Assembly (NCBI RefSeq): GCF_026107455.2
Contig: NZ_JAPCHY010000005.1
Coordinates: 62,001-126,000, forward strand
Source of the DNA: Xanthomonas chitinilytica
GTDB lineage: Bacteria > Pseudomonadota > Gammaproteobacteria > Xanthomonadales > Xanthomonadaceae
Length of the DNA stretch: 64,000 nucleotides
Direction of reading: 5' to 3'
Under the pieces are notes generated by a model that worked only from the letters and a program-made list of their open reading frames with translations, had not been told where the DNA came from and searched no databases. How positions within the stretch are numbered: the stretch's first letter is position 1; the number at the start of each line of letters is the position of its first letter. A program made the translations under genes and the position numbers. Below are positions 48,858-58,638 of this stretch, piece by piece.

Positions 48858-50834
48858 TCAGCCCGCATTGTCCTGCGGCGGGGCCTGCGTGGCGACTTCC
48901 CAGCCGCACATCTGCCCCTCGTTCTGCTGCTTCAGCCACTCCTGCACCGGAGCGAAGTACTCCAGCATCGGGCCGGCGTCGAGCTTGTCGTTGCCGGTCA
49001 GCTCCTTGAGCGTCGCCTGCCACGGCTGGCTGGCGCCCTTCTGCAGCATCGCCCAGAACTTCTGCCCGGCTTCCTTGTTGCCATAGAAGCTGCACTCGTT
49101 CAGCGGGCCCTGGTGCCCGGCGGCGTCGCACAGGCCCTTGTAGAACTGGAACTGCAGGATGCGCGCCAGGAAGTAGCGGGTGTACGGCGTGTTGCCGGGG
49201 ACGTGGTACTTGGCGCCGGCGTCGAAGAACTCCTCGCCGCGCGCGCTGGCCGGGGCCACGCCCTGGTACCTGGCCTTCAGTTCCCACCAGGCGGCGTTGT
49301 AGTCGTCCGGGGCGATGGAGCCGTCGAACACGCCCCAGCGCCAGCGGTCGATCATCAGCCCGAACGGCAGGAACGACACGCCGCTCAGGGCCATGCGCAT
49401 CTGGTTGTTGATCACCGCCTCGCGGCTCTCCTGCGGCTGGTCGACCAGGCCGATCGAGTGCAGGTAACCGGGGGTCATCGCCAGCACGATGGTGTCGCCG
49501 ATGGCCTCGTGGAAGCCGTCGTTGGCGCCGTTCTGGAACAGCGGCGGCAGCGGGTTGTAGGCCAGGTCGTAATAGATGTGGCCCAGCTCGTGGTAGATGG
49601 TGGTGAAGTCTTCCTCGGTCGGCCGGATGCACATCTTGGTGCGCACGTCGCCGGCCATGTCCAGGTCCCAGGCGCTGGCGTGGCAGACCACGTCGCGGTC
49701 CAGCGGCTTGATGAACTGGGTGCGTTCCCAGTAGCTCTTGGGCAGCGCCGGCATGTCCAGCGAGGTGTAGAAGTCCTGCGCGCGCTCAGTCATCTGCCGC
49801 GCGGTGTTCAGTTCGGCCTCGCGCTGCGCCTTGAACAGGGTTTCGACGTTGGCGTTGTTGCCGGCGCGGGCCAGGGCGCCGCTCAGGTTGACCTGGTACT
49901 GCTTCTCCAGCGCGGCGGTGATGTCCAGGCTGCCGGTGCCGGGATAGGGTTCGAGCTGGTCCCACAGGTTGGACCAGTCCTGCTGCCACATGTTGCCGGT
50001 CAGGTGCGCGGCGATCATGCCGCCGCCCACCTCGGCCTTGTCCTTGCCGTAGGTCTTGCCCAGCTTGCCGCGGGTGTAGCAGTGCAGCTGCTCGTACAAC
50101 GGCTTGACCTGCTCCCACAGGCGATCGGTTTCCGGGCCGATCTGCGCGGCCGGCATGTCGTAGCCGCTGCGCCACATCTCGCCGGCGTCGGCGAAGCCCA
50201 TTTCCTTCGCGCCCTCGTTCACCAGTTCGACGAAGCGCACGTAGTCCTTGCGGATGGTGCTGGCGGTGCCGTGCCAGCCCTGCCAGGCATCCAGCTGCTG
50301 GCCGTAGTCGCGGCTGCGCGCCAGTACCTTCTCCAGGTCGCCGAGCTGGCGGCAGGAGGCCGGGTCGTTCTCGTCGGTGCAGTACTTGCCGGCGCCGTAG
50401 CTGCCTTCCATGCGCGTGGCGATGCGGGTCAGCTCGCCCAGCTTCGCCGGGTCGCGCGGTGCCGGCATCGAGGTCATCAGCTTGAGCAGGTGGATGGCGC
50501 GGGCGGTGTCCTCGGACATCGGCTGCCCGTCGTATTGGCCGGCCTGTTCGATCCAGCCGTTGAGCACGGTCAGCCAGCGCTCGTTGGCCTTGGCCGCCAC
50601 GCGCTCGGAGTCGGCGTTGATGTAGGTGGACGACAGCCACTGCGCCGAGCTGATCTCCGGGTACATCGCGCGGTACTCGTCGTTGACGCGGGCGATGAAC
50701 TGGTCGGCGGATTCGGTCGCGGCCGCGGCCGCGGAGGGGCTGGCGGCGTCGGCCGCACTTTCCTTCTTGCACGCGGAAAGCGACAGGACGCCGGCGCCGA
50801 CGGCGAGGGCCAGCAACAGGTGGCGATGGTTCAC
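48858..50834 (-). CDS. M2 family peptidyl-dipeptidase lipoprotein (ACE-like)
   Basis: 658 residues. The lipoprotein signal ends at LSAC ([18 protein letters not shown], Cys ~22), followed by an Ala-rich linker. The catalytic domain is the angiotensin-converting-enzyme fold with HELGH ([12 protein letters not shown], His ~415 and ~419), the downstream zinc Glu in [12 protein letters not shown], and the YxNxxARxP-type C-terminal part. Bacterial M2 enzymes trim dipeptides from peptide C-termini; here in the periplasm, serving peptide nutrition or turnover by inference. Confidence 0.95.
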   Translation of the reverse strand: MNHRHLLLALAVGAGVLSLSACKKESAADAASPSAAAAATESADQFIARVNDEYRAMYPEISSAQWLSSTYINADSERVAAKANERWLTVLNGWIEQAGQYDGQPMSEDTARAIHLLKLMTSMPAPRDPAKLGELTRIATRMEGSYGAGKYCTDENDPASCRQLGDLEKVLARSRDYGQQLDAWQGWHGTASTIRKDYVRFVELVNEGAKEMGFADAGEMWRSGYDMPAAQIGPETDRLWEQVKPLYEQLHCYTRGKLGKTYGKDKAEVGGGMIAAHLTGNMWQQDWSNLWDQLEPYPGTGSLDITAALEKQYQVNLSGALARAGNNANVETLFKAQREAELNTARQMTERAQDFYTSLDMPALPKSYWERTQFIKPLDRDVVCHASAWDLDMAGDVRTKMCIRPTEEDFTTIYHELGHIYYDLAYNPLPPLFQNGANDGFHEAIGDTIVLAMTPGYLHSIGLVDQPQESREAVINNQMRMALSGVSFLPFGLMIDRWRWGVFDGSIAPDDYNAAWWELKARYQGVAPASARGEEFFDAGAKYHVPGNTPYTRYFLARILQFQFYKGLCDAAGHQGPLNECSFYGNKEAGQKFWAMLQKGASQPWQATLKELTGNDKLDAGPMLEYFAPVQEWLKQQNEGQMCGWEVATQAPPQDNAG

Positions 50835-50951
50835 GGTGGTTCCCCGGATGGATGTGTGAAAGTCCGGCGAAGGCTAGAGGGCCGCCGCAGTGGCCGCAAG
50901 TGCGTCAGGTCGCGGGCAAGGAGATGTGCCGGGAAATCATGGCCCGGCGTT

Positions 50952-51346
50952 CGCCACGCGCCCGGATGTTGCCGCGTCGTGCGCGGAACCGGTTATTCGA
51001 GCAGGCCGCGAACAGCCCGCCACTGCCGCGCGTCCTCGGCGTCGCGCTCGAGTCGCGCCAGGCGGAAGCCAGGGCGCCGCATGGATTGGCGCGTCGCCAC
51101 GCGCCCGGATGTTGCCGCGTCGTGCGCGGAACCGGTTATTCGAGCAGGCCGCGGACAGCCAGCCACTGCCGCGCGTCCTCGGCATCGTGCTCGAACCGCG
51201 CCAGGCGGAAGCCAGGGCGCCGCATGGATTGGCGCGTCGCCACGCGCCCGGATGTTGCCGCGTCGTGCGCGGAACCGGTTATTCGAGCAGGCCGCGAACA
51301 GCCAGCCACTGCCGGGCGTCCTCGGCATCGTGCTCGAACCACGCCC
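50952..51346. repeat. 143-bp tandem repeat carrying copies of a gene tail
   Basis: Units begin with CGCCACGCGCCCGGATGTTG at 50952, 51095 and 51238, an exact 143-bp period. Two full units and a third, ~108-bp partial unit are present. The third contains the true 3' end of the HExxH gene, so the repeat copies the last ~60 coding bases and ~40 bp beyond the stop. In both full units the copied tail ends at TAA (50993, 51136) and is preceded by an in-frame ATG, giving a 29-residue frame, MRRPGFRLAR-x-E-x-DAEDARQW... The leftmost unit is the most diverged. Confidence 0.9.
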
Positions 51347-51767
51347 GCGTGGACCCCAGCCGGTACGTATACCCCCACGCATCCATGTCGGCCATCAACC
51401 GCGCGCTGCCGACGCCGGGCAACTGCGCGGCCAGCACGATCTGCAGGTAGCAGGTGGCATCTTCTTCCTCGACCGAATCGGTGGCATCGGTATGCACCGC
51501 GGCACGGCGCTCGGGCGGCAGCACGATCAGGTGGCAGGCTTCGTGCAACATCGAGTGCACCGGCGTGTCGCCGCGCACGTAGACGTCGCTGCCGATCACC
51601 CCGGCCTCGGGTTCGCCCCAGTAGCTGCCGGGAATCTTCTGCCCGTCGTCGACCCGGTTCAGGCGCAGGCCATGGCGGGCGAGCAGGGCGCTGGCGTCGG
51701 TCCAGCCGATGTCGCCCACGCACAGCACGTCGGGGGGGGAGTCCGCGGCGGCGGGATGCTCGGGCAT
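51279..51767 (-). CDS. Small HExxH-containing protein, putative metallopeptidase
   Basis: 162 residues from ATG 51767 (MPEHPAAADSPPDVLCVGDI); the frame extends to a GTG at 51803. The only motif is HEACH in VHSMLHEACHLIVLP (~residue 88), a zincin-type HExxH, inside a conserved-looking core (KIPGSYWGEPEAGVIGSDVY). No signal peptide is seen. Its 3' end is the source of the tandem repeat immediately downstream. Confidence 0.75.
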   Translation of the reverse strand: MPEHPAAADSPPDVLCVGDIGWTDASALLARHGLRLNRVDDGQKIPGSYWGEPEAGVIGSDVYVRGDTPVHSMLHEACHLIVLPPERRAAVHTDATDSVEEEDATCYLQIVLAAQLPGVGSARLMADMDAWGYTYRLGSTRAWFEHDAEDARQWLAVRGLLE

Positions 51768-51853
51768 GAGGGGAAGCTGGGTGGGGGGAATGGCTGGTGG
51801 CACCGGTTGCGCGGGCCGCCTTGCGGCGGGTCCCGCATCTGCCGGCCGGCGGA

Positions 51854-52111
51854 TCAGGCCTGCGGGCCGTCCGGCAGTGCCACCGAGATGTCGAGCACGT
51901 CGTGCTCGCCGTCCTTGACCAGGTCCACCTTCACCGCATCGGCGTCGATGTTGACGTATTTCTTGATCACTTCCAGCAGCTCGCGCTGCAGCAGCGGCAG
52001 GTAGTCGGGGCCGCCACGGTGGCTGCGTTCCTGCGCGATGATGATCTGCAGTCGATTCTTCGCGGTTTCGGCGGTGGTCTTCTTGGCCTTGAGGAAATCG
52101 AAAAGTCCCAT
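51854..52111 (-). CDS. minE: Cell division topological factor MinE
   Basis: 85 residues. The N-terminal membrane/MinD-binding part is [22 protein letters not shown] and the C-terminal dimerisation domain is [20 protein letters not shown]. It stimulates the MinD ATPase and drives pole-to-pole oscillation. It begins 2 bp after minD in a minC-minD-minE operon. Confidence 0.97.
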   Translation of the reverse strand: MGLFDFLKAKKTTAETAKNRLQIIIAQERSHRGGPDYLPLLQRELLEVIKKYVNIDADAVKVDLVKDGEHDVLDISVALPDGPQA

Positions 52112-52113
52112 GC

Positions 52114-52923
52114 TCACCCTCCGAACAGCTTGCTGAAGAAGCCTTTCTTCTCCACGGATGTGAAGCGCAACGGGCGGTCCTCGCCGAGGATGCGGCAGAC
52201 GGTGTCCTCGTAGGCCTGTCCGGCCGGCGATTCGGTGTCCAGGATCACCGGCTCGCCCTTGTTGGAGGCGTTGAGCACGTCGCCGGATTCGGGAATCACG
52301 CCCAGCGCCTTCAGTCCCAGCACTTCCTCGACGTCGCCGATGCTGAGCATCTCGCCGGTTTCCACCCGTGCCGGGCTGTAGCGGGTCAGCAGCAGGAACG
52401 CCGGCACGTTGCCGCCGTTCTCGGCCTTGTGGGTCTTGGAGTCGAGCAGGCCGATGATGCGGTCGGAGTCGCGCACCGACGACACTTCCGGGTTGACCAC
52501 GACCACGGCGCGATCGGCGAAGTACATCGCCAGGAACGCGCCCTTCTCGATGCCGGCCGGGGAGTCGCAGATGATGAAGTCGAAGCCTTCGGCGGCCAGC
52601 TCCTTGAGCACCTTCTCCACGCCTTCCTTGTTCAGCGCGTCCTTGTCGCGGGTCTGCGAGGCGGCCAGCACGAACAGGTTGTCGAAGCGCTTGTCCTTGA
52701 TCAGCGCCTGCTTCAGCGTGGCTTCGCCGTGGACGACGTTGACGAAGTCGTACACCACGCGGCGCTCGCAACCCATGATCAGGTCGAGGTTGCGCAGGCC
52801 CACGTCGAAGTCGATGACCGCGACCTTCTTGCCGTGGCGCGCCAGCCCGCAAGCCAGGCTTGCGCTGGAGGTGGTCTTGCCCACGCCGCCCTTGCCGGAG
52901 GTGACTACGATGATTTCAGCCAA
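52114..52923 (-). CDS. minD: Septum site-determining ATPase MinD
   Basis: A membrane-associated ParA-family ATPase that recruits MinC. 269 residues with the deviant Walker A GKGGVGKT (10-17), [24 protein letters not shown], and a C-terminal amphipathic helix ([10 protein letters not shown]) for membrane binding. The start codon is TTG at 52923 (AGGAGA 7 nt upstream); no ATG gives a complete N-terminus. Confidence 0.97.
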   Translation of the reverse strand: MAEIIVVTSGKGGVGKTTSSASLACGLARHGKKVAVIDFDVGLRNLDLIMGCERRVVYDFVNVVHGEATLKQALIKDKRFDNLFVLAASQTRDKDALNKEGVEKVLKELAAEGFDFIICDSPAGIEKGAFLAMYFADRAVVVVNPEVSSVRDSDRIIGLLDSKTHKAENGGNVPAFLLLTRYSPARVETGEMLSIGDVEEVLGLKALGVIPESGDVLNASNKGEPVILDTESPAGQAYEDTVCRILGEDRPLRFTSVEKKGFFSKLFGG

Positions 52924-52957
52924 AGGATTTCTCCTGGAATGTTCGGTTGGGGCTGCG

Positions 52958-53704
52958 TCAATCCAGCGCAGCGATCTTGATCTGGTCCTGTTCCAGCCAG
53001 ACCTGCACGGCCTTGCCGCGCAGCTGTTCGGGAACATCGTCCAGTACCTTGTAATGGCCGGCAATGGCAACCAGCTCGGCATGGAAATCACGACAGAAGA
53101 TCCGCGCGCCGGTGTTGCCCTGGGCACCCGCCAGCGCCCGGCCCCGCAGCGTACCGTAGATATGGATGCTGCCGTCGGCGATGACCTCGGCGCCGGCGCC
53201 GACGGTGGACAGTACGGTCAGGTCGCAGTTCTCGGCATACAGCTGCTGGCCCGAGCGCACGGTGCCGTGCTGCATGCGGCCGGGCTGCGGCGCCGCGGCG
53301 GCCGGTTGCGCCGGCGCCGGGGCCGGGGCCGGTTCCGCGCGTGGCGGGGGCGGGGGCGGCGCCTGGGCCTCGACACGCTCGTACTGGGCGCGGAACTTGG
53401 CCAGCAGCGGCAGCCCGAGCTGCTGCGACAGCAGGTCGGTCTCGGTGGTGCCGTAGGCCAGCGCCACCGGCAGCACGCCGGCGCTGCGCAGGCCGTCGAG
53501 CAGCGCCTGCGCGGTGGCCGCGTCGGGCACCTGGCTCAGGCCGCCGAAATCGAGGATCACCGCCGCGCGCCCGAACAGCTTCGGCGCCCGGGCCACGCGC
53601 TCGCGCATTTCGCGGCTCAGGCGCTCGACGTCGAGGGTGCGGATGCGGAGATTGGCGATGCCCACCTGGCCGATCTTCAGTTCGCCGGCCTGTTCGAAAT
53701 CCAT
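52958..53704 (-). CDS. minC: Septum site-determining protein MinC
   Basis: The FtsZ-ring inhibitor recruited by MinD. 248 residues: an N-terminal FtsZ-binding domain (~1-110), a Pro/Ala-rich linker (PPPPPPRAEPAPAPAPAQP), and the C-terminal beta-helix (AEVIADGSIHIYGTLRGRAL, GARIFCRDFHAELVAIAGHY) that binds MinD. First gene of the min operon. Confidence 0.96.
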   Translation of the reverse strand: MDFEQAGELKIGQVGIANLRIRTLDVERLSREMRERVARAPKLFGRAAVILDFGGLSQVPDAATAQALLDGLRSAGVLPVALAYGTTETDLLSQQLGLPLLAKFRAQYERVEAQAPPPPPPRAEPAPAPAPAQPAAAAPQPGRMQHGTVRSGQQLYAENCDLTVLSTVGAGAEVIADGSIHIYGTLRGRALAGAQGNTGARIFCRDFHAELVAIAGHYKVLDDVPEQLRGKAVQVWLEQDQIKIAALD

Positions 53705-53717
53705 GTTCGCCGCCACC

Positions 53718-54311
53718 TCAGGTCCCCGTCGGCCGTTGCGCGCGCGCGATGCGGCGCGGATGGCCCACCCAGGGCAGGTCGGGCAGCTTGTCGCCGTAGG
53801 TCTCGTGCACCCAGGCATAGCTGCACAGGTCCTTGAGCAGCATGCTGGCGCGCACGTCGACGTCGGCCATGGTGTTCTGCCCGACTTCGCGGAAGCCGAA
53901 ACTGCCGTGGAACAGCAGCGCGGCGTCGGCGCCGTGGTCCAGGAACACCTCGCAGGCCATCTGCGGATAGCGCAGCTCGGCATAGCTCTGCGCATCGGCG
54001 TAGAAGGCGCGGCCGACACCGCCGCCGCGGCGGCGGCTGGCCACCACGATGCGGTCGATGTAGAAGAAGCTCGGGTAGCGCTGCTGGAACCAGGCGAAGT
54101 TGCTGCTGTCGTGGTCGCCATCGCTGCCGAAGCCGACCAGGAAGCCGGCCAGGTTGCCGTCGCGCTCGGCGACGCGGAAGTACTCGGCGTTTTCGTAGAA
54201 ATGGCGCAGCCTTGCTGCATCCAACGGCAGGATCGCCAGGCCGGCATTGTTGTTGAGGGCCAGGACGGAATCGAGCTCGTGCTCGCGCACGTCGCGGATG
54301 ACGATCGACAT
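53718..54311 (-). CDS. GNAT family N-acetyltransferase
   Basis: 197 residues, with a GNAT fold including the acetyl-CoA-binding strand-loop IDRIVVASRRRGGGVGRAFY (~85-105) and LLFHGSFGFREVGQ. The C-terminal tail LPWVGHPRRIARAQRP is extra. It lies 13 bp upstream of minC, a conserved neighbourhood in this family, but no functional link to division is known. Confidence 0.88.
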   Translation of the reverse strand: MSIVIRDVREHELDSVLALNNNAGLAILPLDAARLRHFYENAEYFRVAERDGNLAGFLVGFGSDGDHDSSNFAWFQQRYPSFFYIDRIVVASRRRGGGVGRAFYADAQSYAELRYPQMACEVFLDHGADAALLFHGSFGFREVGQNTMADVDVRASMLLKDLCSYAWVHETYGDKLPDLPWVGHPRRIARAQRPTGT

Positions 54312-54447
54312 TGTGACTCCGTGGGGTAACGCGGTCGGCCCCGAGGGGCTGTGCGGCGGATTATCGCATGGGCGGCCGGGAGCGGCGAGCAGCCGGGCAT
54401 GACTTCCGTGAGGGGGCGGCAGCGGCGGTTCATCCTAAGATGAGCGC

Positions 54448-55647
54448 ATGTTGGGATACCTCAGCCATACCCGCGTCCTGCGGCTTGCCGGCCTGTTCAC
54501 CTGGGCCATCGTCTGCGTGCCGCTGGTCTACACCCAGTACGTGCCGCTGGAGGAGGGCGGGCTGTACAACCGGGCCGAAGCCTGGTGGTTGTTCGTGGCC
54601 TACCTGGGGTTCGGCGGTTGCTATTTCTGGCTGACCCGGGGCCTGAGCGCCGGCGGGCATTCGAACTGGTACGACCGGCTGATGTTGCTGGTGCTGACCG
54701 TCTCGGCGCTGGCGGTCAGCTATTTCAGCCGGTCCGGGCTGGGCAGCATCCTGATGATGGTGGCCGCCGGGGTGATCCCGTGGCTGCTGACGGTGCGGGT
54801 GGGGGTGGTCTGGCTGCTGTTGAGCCAGCTGGCGGTGCTGCCGGTCTATTACCTGATCCTGGGGTTCCCGCTGTTCGAGGCGCTGATGCAGTCGTTGCTG
54901 TACGGCGGCTTCTCGCTGTTCATCTTCGTGACCAGCCTGGTGGCGCGGCAGCAGACCCAGGCGCGCGAGGAGCAGCGCCGGCTCAATGCCGAACTGCGCG
55001 CCACCCGGCTGTTGCTGGCCGAAAGCGCCCGCATCAACGAGCGCACCCGCATCTCGCGCGAGCTGCATGACCTGCTGGGGCACCACCTGACCGCGCTGAG
55101 CCTGAACCTGGAAGTGGCCGGGCACATCACCGAAGGGCAGGCGCAGGAGCACGTGCGCCAAGCGCACACCCTGGCCAAGCTGCTGCTGACCGACGTGCGC
55201 GAGGCGGTCAGCCAACTGCGCGAGAGCGGCGCGATCGACCTGGCGGCGGCCCTGCGGCCGCTCACCGAGCAGGTGCCGTCGCTGGAGATCCACCTGGACA
55301 TCGACGAGCCGCTGAGCGTGGAAGACCCCGAGCGGGCGCATGTGTTGCTGCGCTGCACCCAGGAGATCATCACCAATGCCGTGCGCCATGCCGGTGCCCG
55401 CAACCTGTGGATCCAGGTGCGGCGCGAGCAGGGGCAGGTGGTGATTTCCGCGCACGACGATGGCGTCGGCGCCGATATCGAAGGCATCATCCCCGGCAAC
55501 GGCCTGCGCGGCATGCGCGAGCGGCTCAGCCAGTATGGTGGGCAGCTGGATATCGAAAGTCGCCAGGGCCAGGGTTTTCGCCTGACGCTTTCGGTGCCCG
55601 GTGCAACCAGCCCGATGCTGGCCCCCGTTCCACAAGGAGTGCGTTGA
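54448..55647 (+). CDS. DesK-like sensor histidine kinase
   Basis: 399 residues. Five or six membrane helices (residues ~8-165) form a DesK-type sensor, then a HisKA_3 dimerisation domain with ISRELHDLLGHHLTALSLNL (phospho-His ~207), and the ATPase domain with EIITNAVRHAGA (N box), HDDGVGAD and GNGLRGMRERL. Family members sense membrane state. The stop overlaps the regulator start (TGATG). Confidence 0.92.
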   Translation: MLGYLSHTRVLRLAGLFTWAIVCVPLVYTQYVPLEEGGLYNRAEAWWLFVAYLGFGGCYFWLTRGLSAGGHSNWYDRLMLLVLTVSALAVSYFSRSGLGSILMMVAAGVIPWLLTVRVGVVWLLLSQLAVLPVYYLILGFPLFEALMQSLLYGGFSLFIFVTSLVARQQTQAREEQRRLNAELRATRLLLAESARINERTRISRELHDLLGHHLTALSLNLEVAGHITEGQAQEHVRQAHTLAKLLLTDVREAVSQLRESGAIDLAAALRPLTEQVPSLEIHLDIDEPLSVEDPERAHVLLRCTQEIITNAVRHAGARNLWIQVRREQGQVVISAHDDGVGADIEGIIPGNGLRGMRERLSQYGGQLDIESRQGQGFRLTLSVPGATSPMLAPVPQGVR

Positions 55648-56288
55648 TGATTCGCGTCTGCCTGGTCGATGACCAAACCCTGGTGCGGCAGGGGATCCGC
55701 TCGCTGCTGGCGCTGGACGACGGGATCGAAGTGGTGGCCGAGGCCGCCGACGGCCGCCAGGCGGTGGAGCTGATCCCGAAGATCGCGCCGGACGTGGTGC
55801 TGATGGACATGCGCATGCCGGTGATGTCTGGGCTGGAGGCGCTGCAGACCCTGTCGCAGCAGGGGCAGCTGCCGCCGGCGATCATCCTGACCACCTTCGA
55901 CGACGACCAGCTGGTGCTGGCCGGGCTCAAGGCCGGGGCCAAGGGCTACCTGCTCAAGGACGTGACCCTGGAGCAGCTGGTCGGCGCGATCCGCACCGTG
56001 GCCGATGGCGGCTCGCTGGTGCAGCCGGCGGTGACCCAGCGCCTGCTGTCGGGGCTGGAGCACATGCGCAACGAGTTCGTCAGCCTCGACCGCCCGGATC
56101 CGCTGACCGACCGCGAGACCGAAATCCTGCGGCTGATGGCCAGCGGCTTCTCCAACAAGGAGATCGCCAATTCGCTGGGCGTGGCCGAGGGCACGATCAA
56201 GAACCACGTGTCCAACATCCTCAGCAAGCTGGGCGTGCGCGACCGCACCCGGGCGGTACTGAAGGCTTTCGAGCTGCAACTGGTCTGA
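55647..56288 (+). CDS. NarL/FixJ family response regulator
   Basis: 213 residues. A receiver domain (DD 8-9, phospho-Asp ~54 in VVLMDMRMP, Lys in YLLKDVTLEQL) is joined to a LuxR-type helix-turn-helix (LTDRETEILRLMASGFSNKE, then IANSLGVAEGTIKNHVSNIL). It is the partner of the preceding kinase by overlap. Target genes are not evident; the next gene on this strand is 736 bp away. Confidence 0.94.
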   Translation: MIRVCLVDDQTLVRQGIRSLLALDDGIEVVAEAADGRQAVELIPKIAPDVVLMDMRMPVMSGLEALQTLSQQGQLPPAIILTTFDDDQLVLAGLKAGAKGYLLKDVTLEQLVGAIRTVADGGSLVQPAVTQRLLSGLEHMRNEFVSLDRPDPLTDRETEILRLMASGFSNKEIANSLGVAEGTIKNHVSNILSKLGVRDRTRAVLKAFELQLV

Positions 56289-57024
56289 GATCGCGCCCTG
56301 GAACGCTTGCTGGCGCGGTGCTGTCGGTTCGGCATCGGGACGCGTGGTGGCGCGCTTGAGGACCCTGCAGTCCTGTTTGGCCGGGGCGCGGTCTGGACGA
56401 CGGGGCCGGCTCGACGCAATGCGCGAGGCGTTTACCGCCATGCAAGGCCATGTCTCGCGGGCAATGGCCGCTCACCCTGTCCAAGCCCGGAGCACGTGGT
56501 CGCCTCCGGGGTGCGCTCGGGGCTTCCGGGTTGCAACTGGCCCAAGATCGGGCTGCTCGTGGAGAAACGCTGCTTGCCGGCTCCTGCCCCAGGGGCGCGG
56601 TCGAGGCCGGAATGATGCGATGGAGCCGCTGGAGAACCGCATTCAGGTCGATCACCGGATGCCCCGGGCGACTCGCCGATGCGTGCCGCGCGATTGTGGG
56701 CCGGTGGCGCGCACGCAGCGACGGCGCATGCTCTCGCACGTCCGGCACGCACAAGCATGCCGGGTCGCATTCCACGGTCTTCGCCTTGCCCCGGCGCGGG
56801 TGGGGGCCAAAGGGCCAGCCTTGTGCCGGTTCAAGCTTCCATGGTGCGCCGCCGATACCCGCATCCCGTGCGATGCGTTACCCTGCGCGCCCGTTGCGGG
56901 AAAAATTTCCGCACCCGGCATGGAAACCGGTGCCCAATCTGATGAATATCGGCCGCGAACCCTGATAGGATGGGGGCTTCGCTTCAATCAACCCGGCCGT
57001 GGGATCGGCCCCGGAGACTCCTGA
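56289..57024. other. 736-bp region without recognisable gene
   Basis: Open frames here (up to 226 codons) are high-GC shadows with Arg/Ala/Pro-rich translations in all six frames and no family features. No tRNA or conserved RNA fold was recognised. The right end must hold the promoter of the SRPBCC gene. It may contain decayed coding sequence. Confidence 0.5.
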
Positions 57025-58155
57025 ATGACCCGTATTATCGAGTTCCTGATCGCCTTGGGGATCGTGGCTGGCCTGTTCGTCATCATTGGCGTGTGCCTGC
57101 CGGGCGAGCGGCATATTTCCGAAAGCATCGAGACCAACCGCAAGATGACGATCGTGTACGACACGGTCAGCAGCCTGCGCCGCTTCAAGGACTGGAACCC
57201 GCTGACCCTGCGCGATCCCGCCGTTGAACTGAAGCTTTCCGGCCCCGAGGCCGGCGTTGGCGCCCGCCTGGACTACAGCTCCAAGGACAGCACCCTGGGC
57301 CAGGGCAGCTGGGAGATCACCGAGAGCGAGAAGAACCAGCGCGTCGCCATCGCCATCCAGGACCCGACCAAGGGCTACGACAAGGTCACGACGTTCACGC
57401 TGGTGCCCACCGGCAGGAACAACCAGAACGTCAAGATCACCCAGGACTACAGCGTCAAGTACGGCTTCGACCTGTTCGGCCGCTACGCCGGGCTGTACGT
57501 CAGCCGTCATGTCGGCGACGACCTGAAGCTGGGCCTGTCGCGCATGGCCAACATGCTGGCCACCGTGCCGAACGTGGACTATCGCGCCGCCGAAGCGCCG
57601 CTGACCGACCTGAAGATCGTCGACCTGCCCGCCGAGGACCTGCTGGTGATCAACGCCGGCAACATCGACCGCAACAACGACACCATCCGCAAGTCCATCC
57701 AGGACAACCAGGAGTGGATCAAGCGTGCGATGGAGGCCAACGGCCTGGAAGCCGCCGGTCCGGTGCGCATCGTCACCACCGATTTCGGTGCGGAGAAGTA
57801 CGCCTTCGACGTGGCCCAGCCGGTCCGCAAGAAGAGCGCCGCTACTGCCGACAAGGCGGCCGCCGACAAGGAAGACGGCGACGATGCCACTCCGGTCGCT
57901 TCCAGCGGCAAGCTGGACGTGAAGATCCCGAGCGGCAATCCGGTCACCTACGTCCACACCGACGCACGTCGTTCCGCCTTCGCTTCCTACACCGGCCACA
58001 TGGCGGGTCTGGACGTGGCGCGCAACGCGCTGCGCGCCTGGGCGGTGACCACCGGCAACGAAGTGATCGACCGCCCGTACGAGGCCTGGAAGGGGGGCGT
58101 CGACAAGGCGTTCACCACCGAGGGCAGCTACGACGTGTACTGGTCGGTCAAGTAA
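57025..58155 (+). CDS. SRPBCC-family protein with GyrI-like C-terminal domain
   Basis: 376 residues. An N-terminal membrane helix (IIEFLIALGIVAGLFVIIGV), then a START/SRPBCC ligand-binding domain (FKDWNPLTLRDPAVELKL to KYGFDLFGRYAGLYVSRHVG, ~40-180) and a second domain similar to GyrI/SOUL effector-binding folds (~200-375), interrupted by a Lys/Asp-rich insert (KKSAATADKAAADKEDGDD). Both folds bind hydrophobic ligands; the ligand is unknown. Confidence 0.82.
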   Translation: MTRIIEFLIALGIVAGLFVIIGVCLPGERHISESIETNRKMTIVYDTVSSLRRFKDWNPLTLRDPAVELKLSGPEAGVGARLDYSSKDSTLGQGSWEITESEKNQRVAIAIQDPTKGYDKVTTFTLVPTGRNNQNVKITQDYSVKYGFDLFGRYAGLYVSRHVGDDLKLGLSRMANMLATVPNVDYRAAEAPLTDLKIVDLPAEDLLVINAGNIDRNNDTIRKSIQDNQEWIKRAMEANGLEAAGPVRIVTTDFGAEKYAFDVAQPVRKKSAATADKAAADKEDGDDATPVASSGKLDVKIPSGNPVTYVHTDARRSAFASYTGHMAGLDVARNALRAWAVTTGNEVIDRPYEAWKGGVDKAFTTEGSYDVYWSVK

Positions 58156-58188
58156 CCGCCCAGCTGCACGCGATGGAATGATCGACAG

Positions 58189-58221
58189 AAAACGCGCCGC
58201 CTACTGCGGCGCGTTTTTTTT
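58189..58221 (+). terminator. Rho-independent terminator
   Basis: AAAACGCGCCGC pairs with GCGGCGCGTTTT around CTACT and runs on into a T8 tract, 33 bp after the SRPBCC gene stop. Confidence 0.93.
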
Positions 58222-58258
58222 GGGCGCTGGCCGGAAAACACCAGCCTACCGCGGAAGG

Positions 58259-58636
58259 ATGATGATGTTCAGTCTCGAACGACGCTCCCGCAAACCCTCG
58301 CTGCTGGCCTGCTGTGGCGGGTTGCTGGCGGCCGCCGCGATCGCATTGTCGGCCTATGCCTCGCATGGCATCGCCGATCCGCAGGCGCAGTCGCACGTCA
58401 ATACGGCGGCGTTGTATGCCTTCGGCCACGGCGTGACCCTGGCCGCACTGGGCGCGCGCGCCGACCGCTCGCTTGCGCGGCTGGCGCTGTACATGCTGCT
58501 GCTGGGCACGTTGCTGTTCTCCGGCAGCCTGGTCGGCGGTGCGCTGTGGCAATGGTCCACGCGTCTGGCGCCGGTCGGCGGCATGACCTTGATGGCCGGC
58601 TGGGTGGTGTTCGCGCTGAATGCCCTGAGGCGCTGA
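58259..58636 (+). CDS. DUF423 (YgdD-like) membrane protein
   Basis: 125 residues with four membrane helices and the family segment ALYAFGHGVTLAALGARADR followed by LLGTLLFSGSLVGGALWQWS. Three ATG codons stand in a row (58259, 58262, 58265); GGAAGG directly before them best fits the third. The function is unknown. Confidence 0.85.
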   Translation: MMMFSLERRSRKPSLLACCGGLLAAAAIALSAYASHGIADPQAQSHVNTAALYAFGHGVTLAALGARADRSLARLALYMLLLGTLLFSGSLVGGALWQWSTRLAPVGGMTLMAGWVVFALNALRR

Positions 58637-58638
58637 GC

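Noticed and set aside
50952-51346. CRISPR-like array from the regular repeats
   Set aside because: Units are 143 bp, contiguous, with no spacers, and derive from the end of a neighbouring gene.
56344-57024. 226-codon frame in the gap after the response regulator
   Set aside because: Arg- and Ala-rich throughout, no ribosome binding site, overlaps several equally open frames, no recognisable domain.
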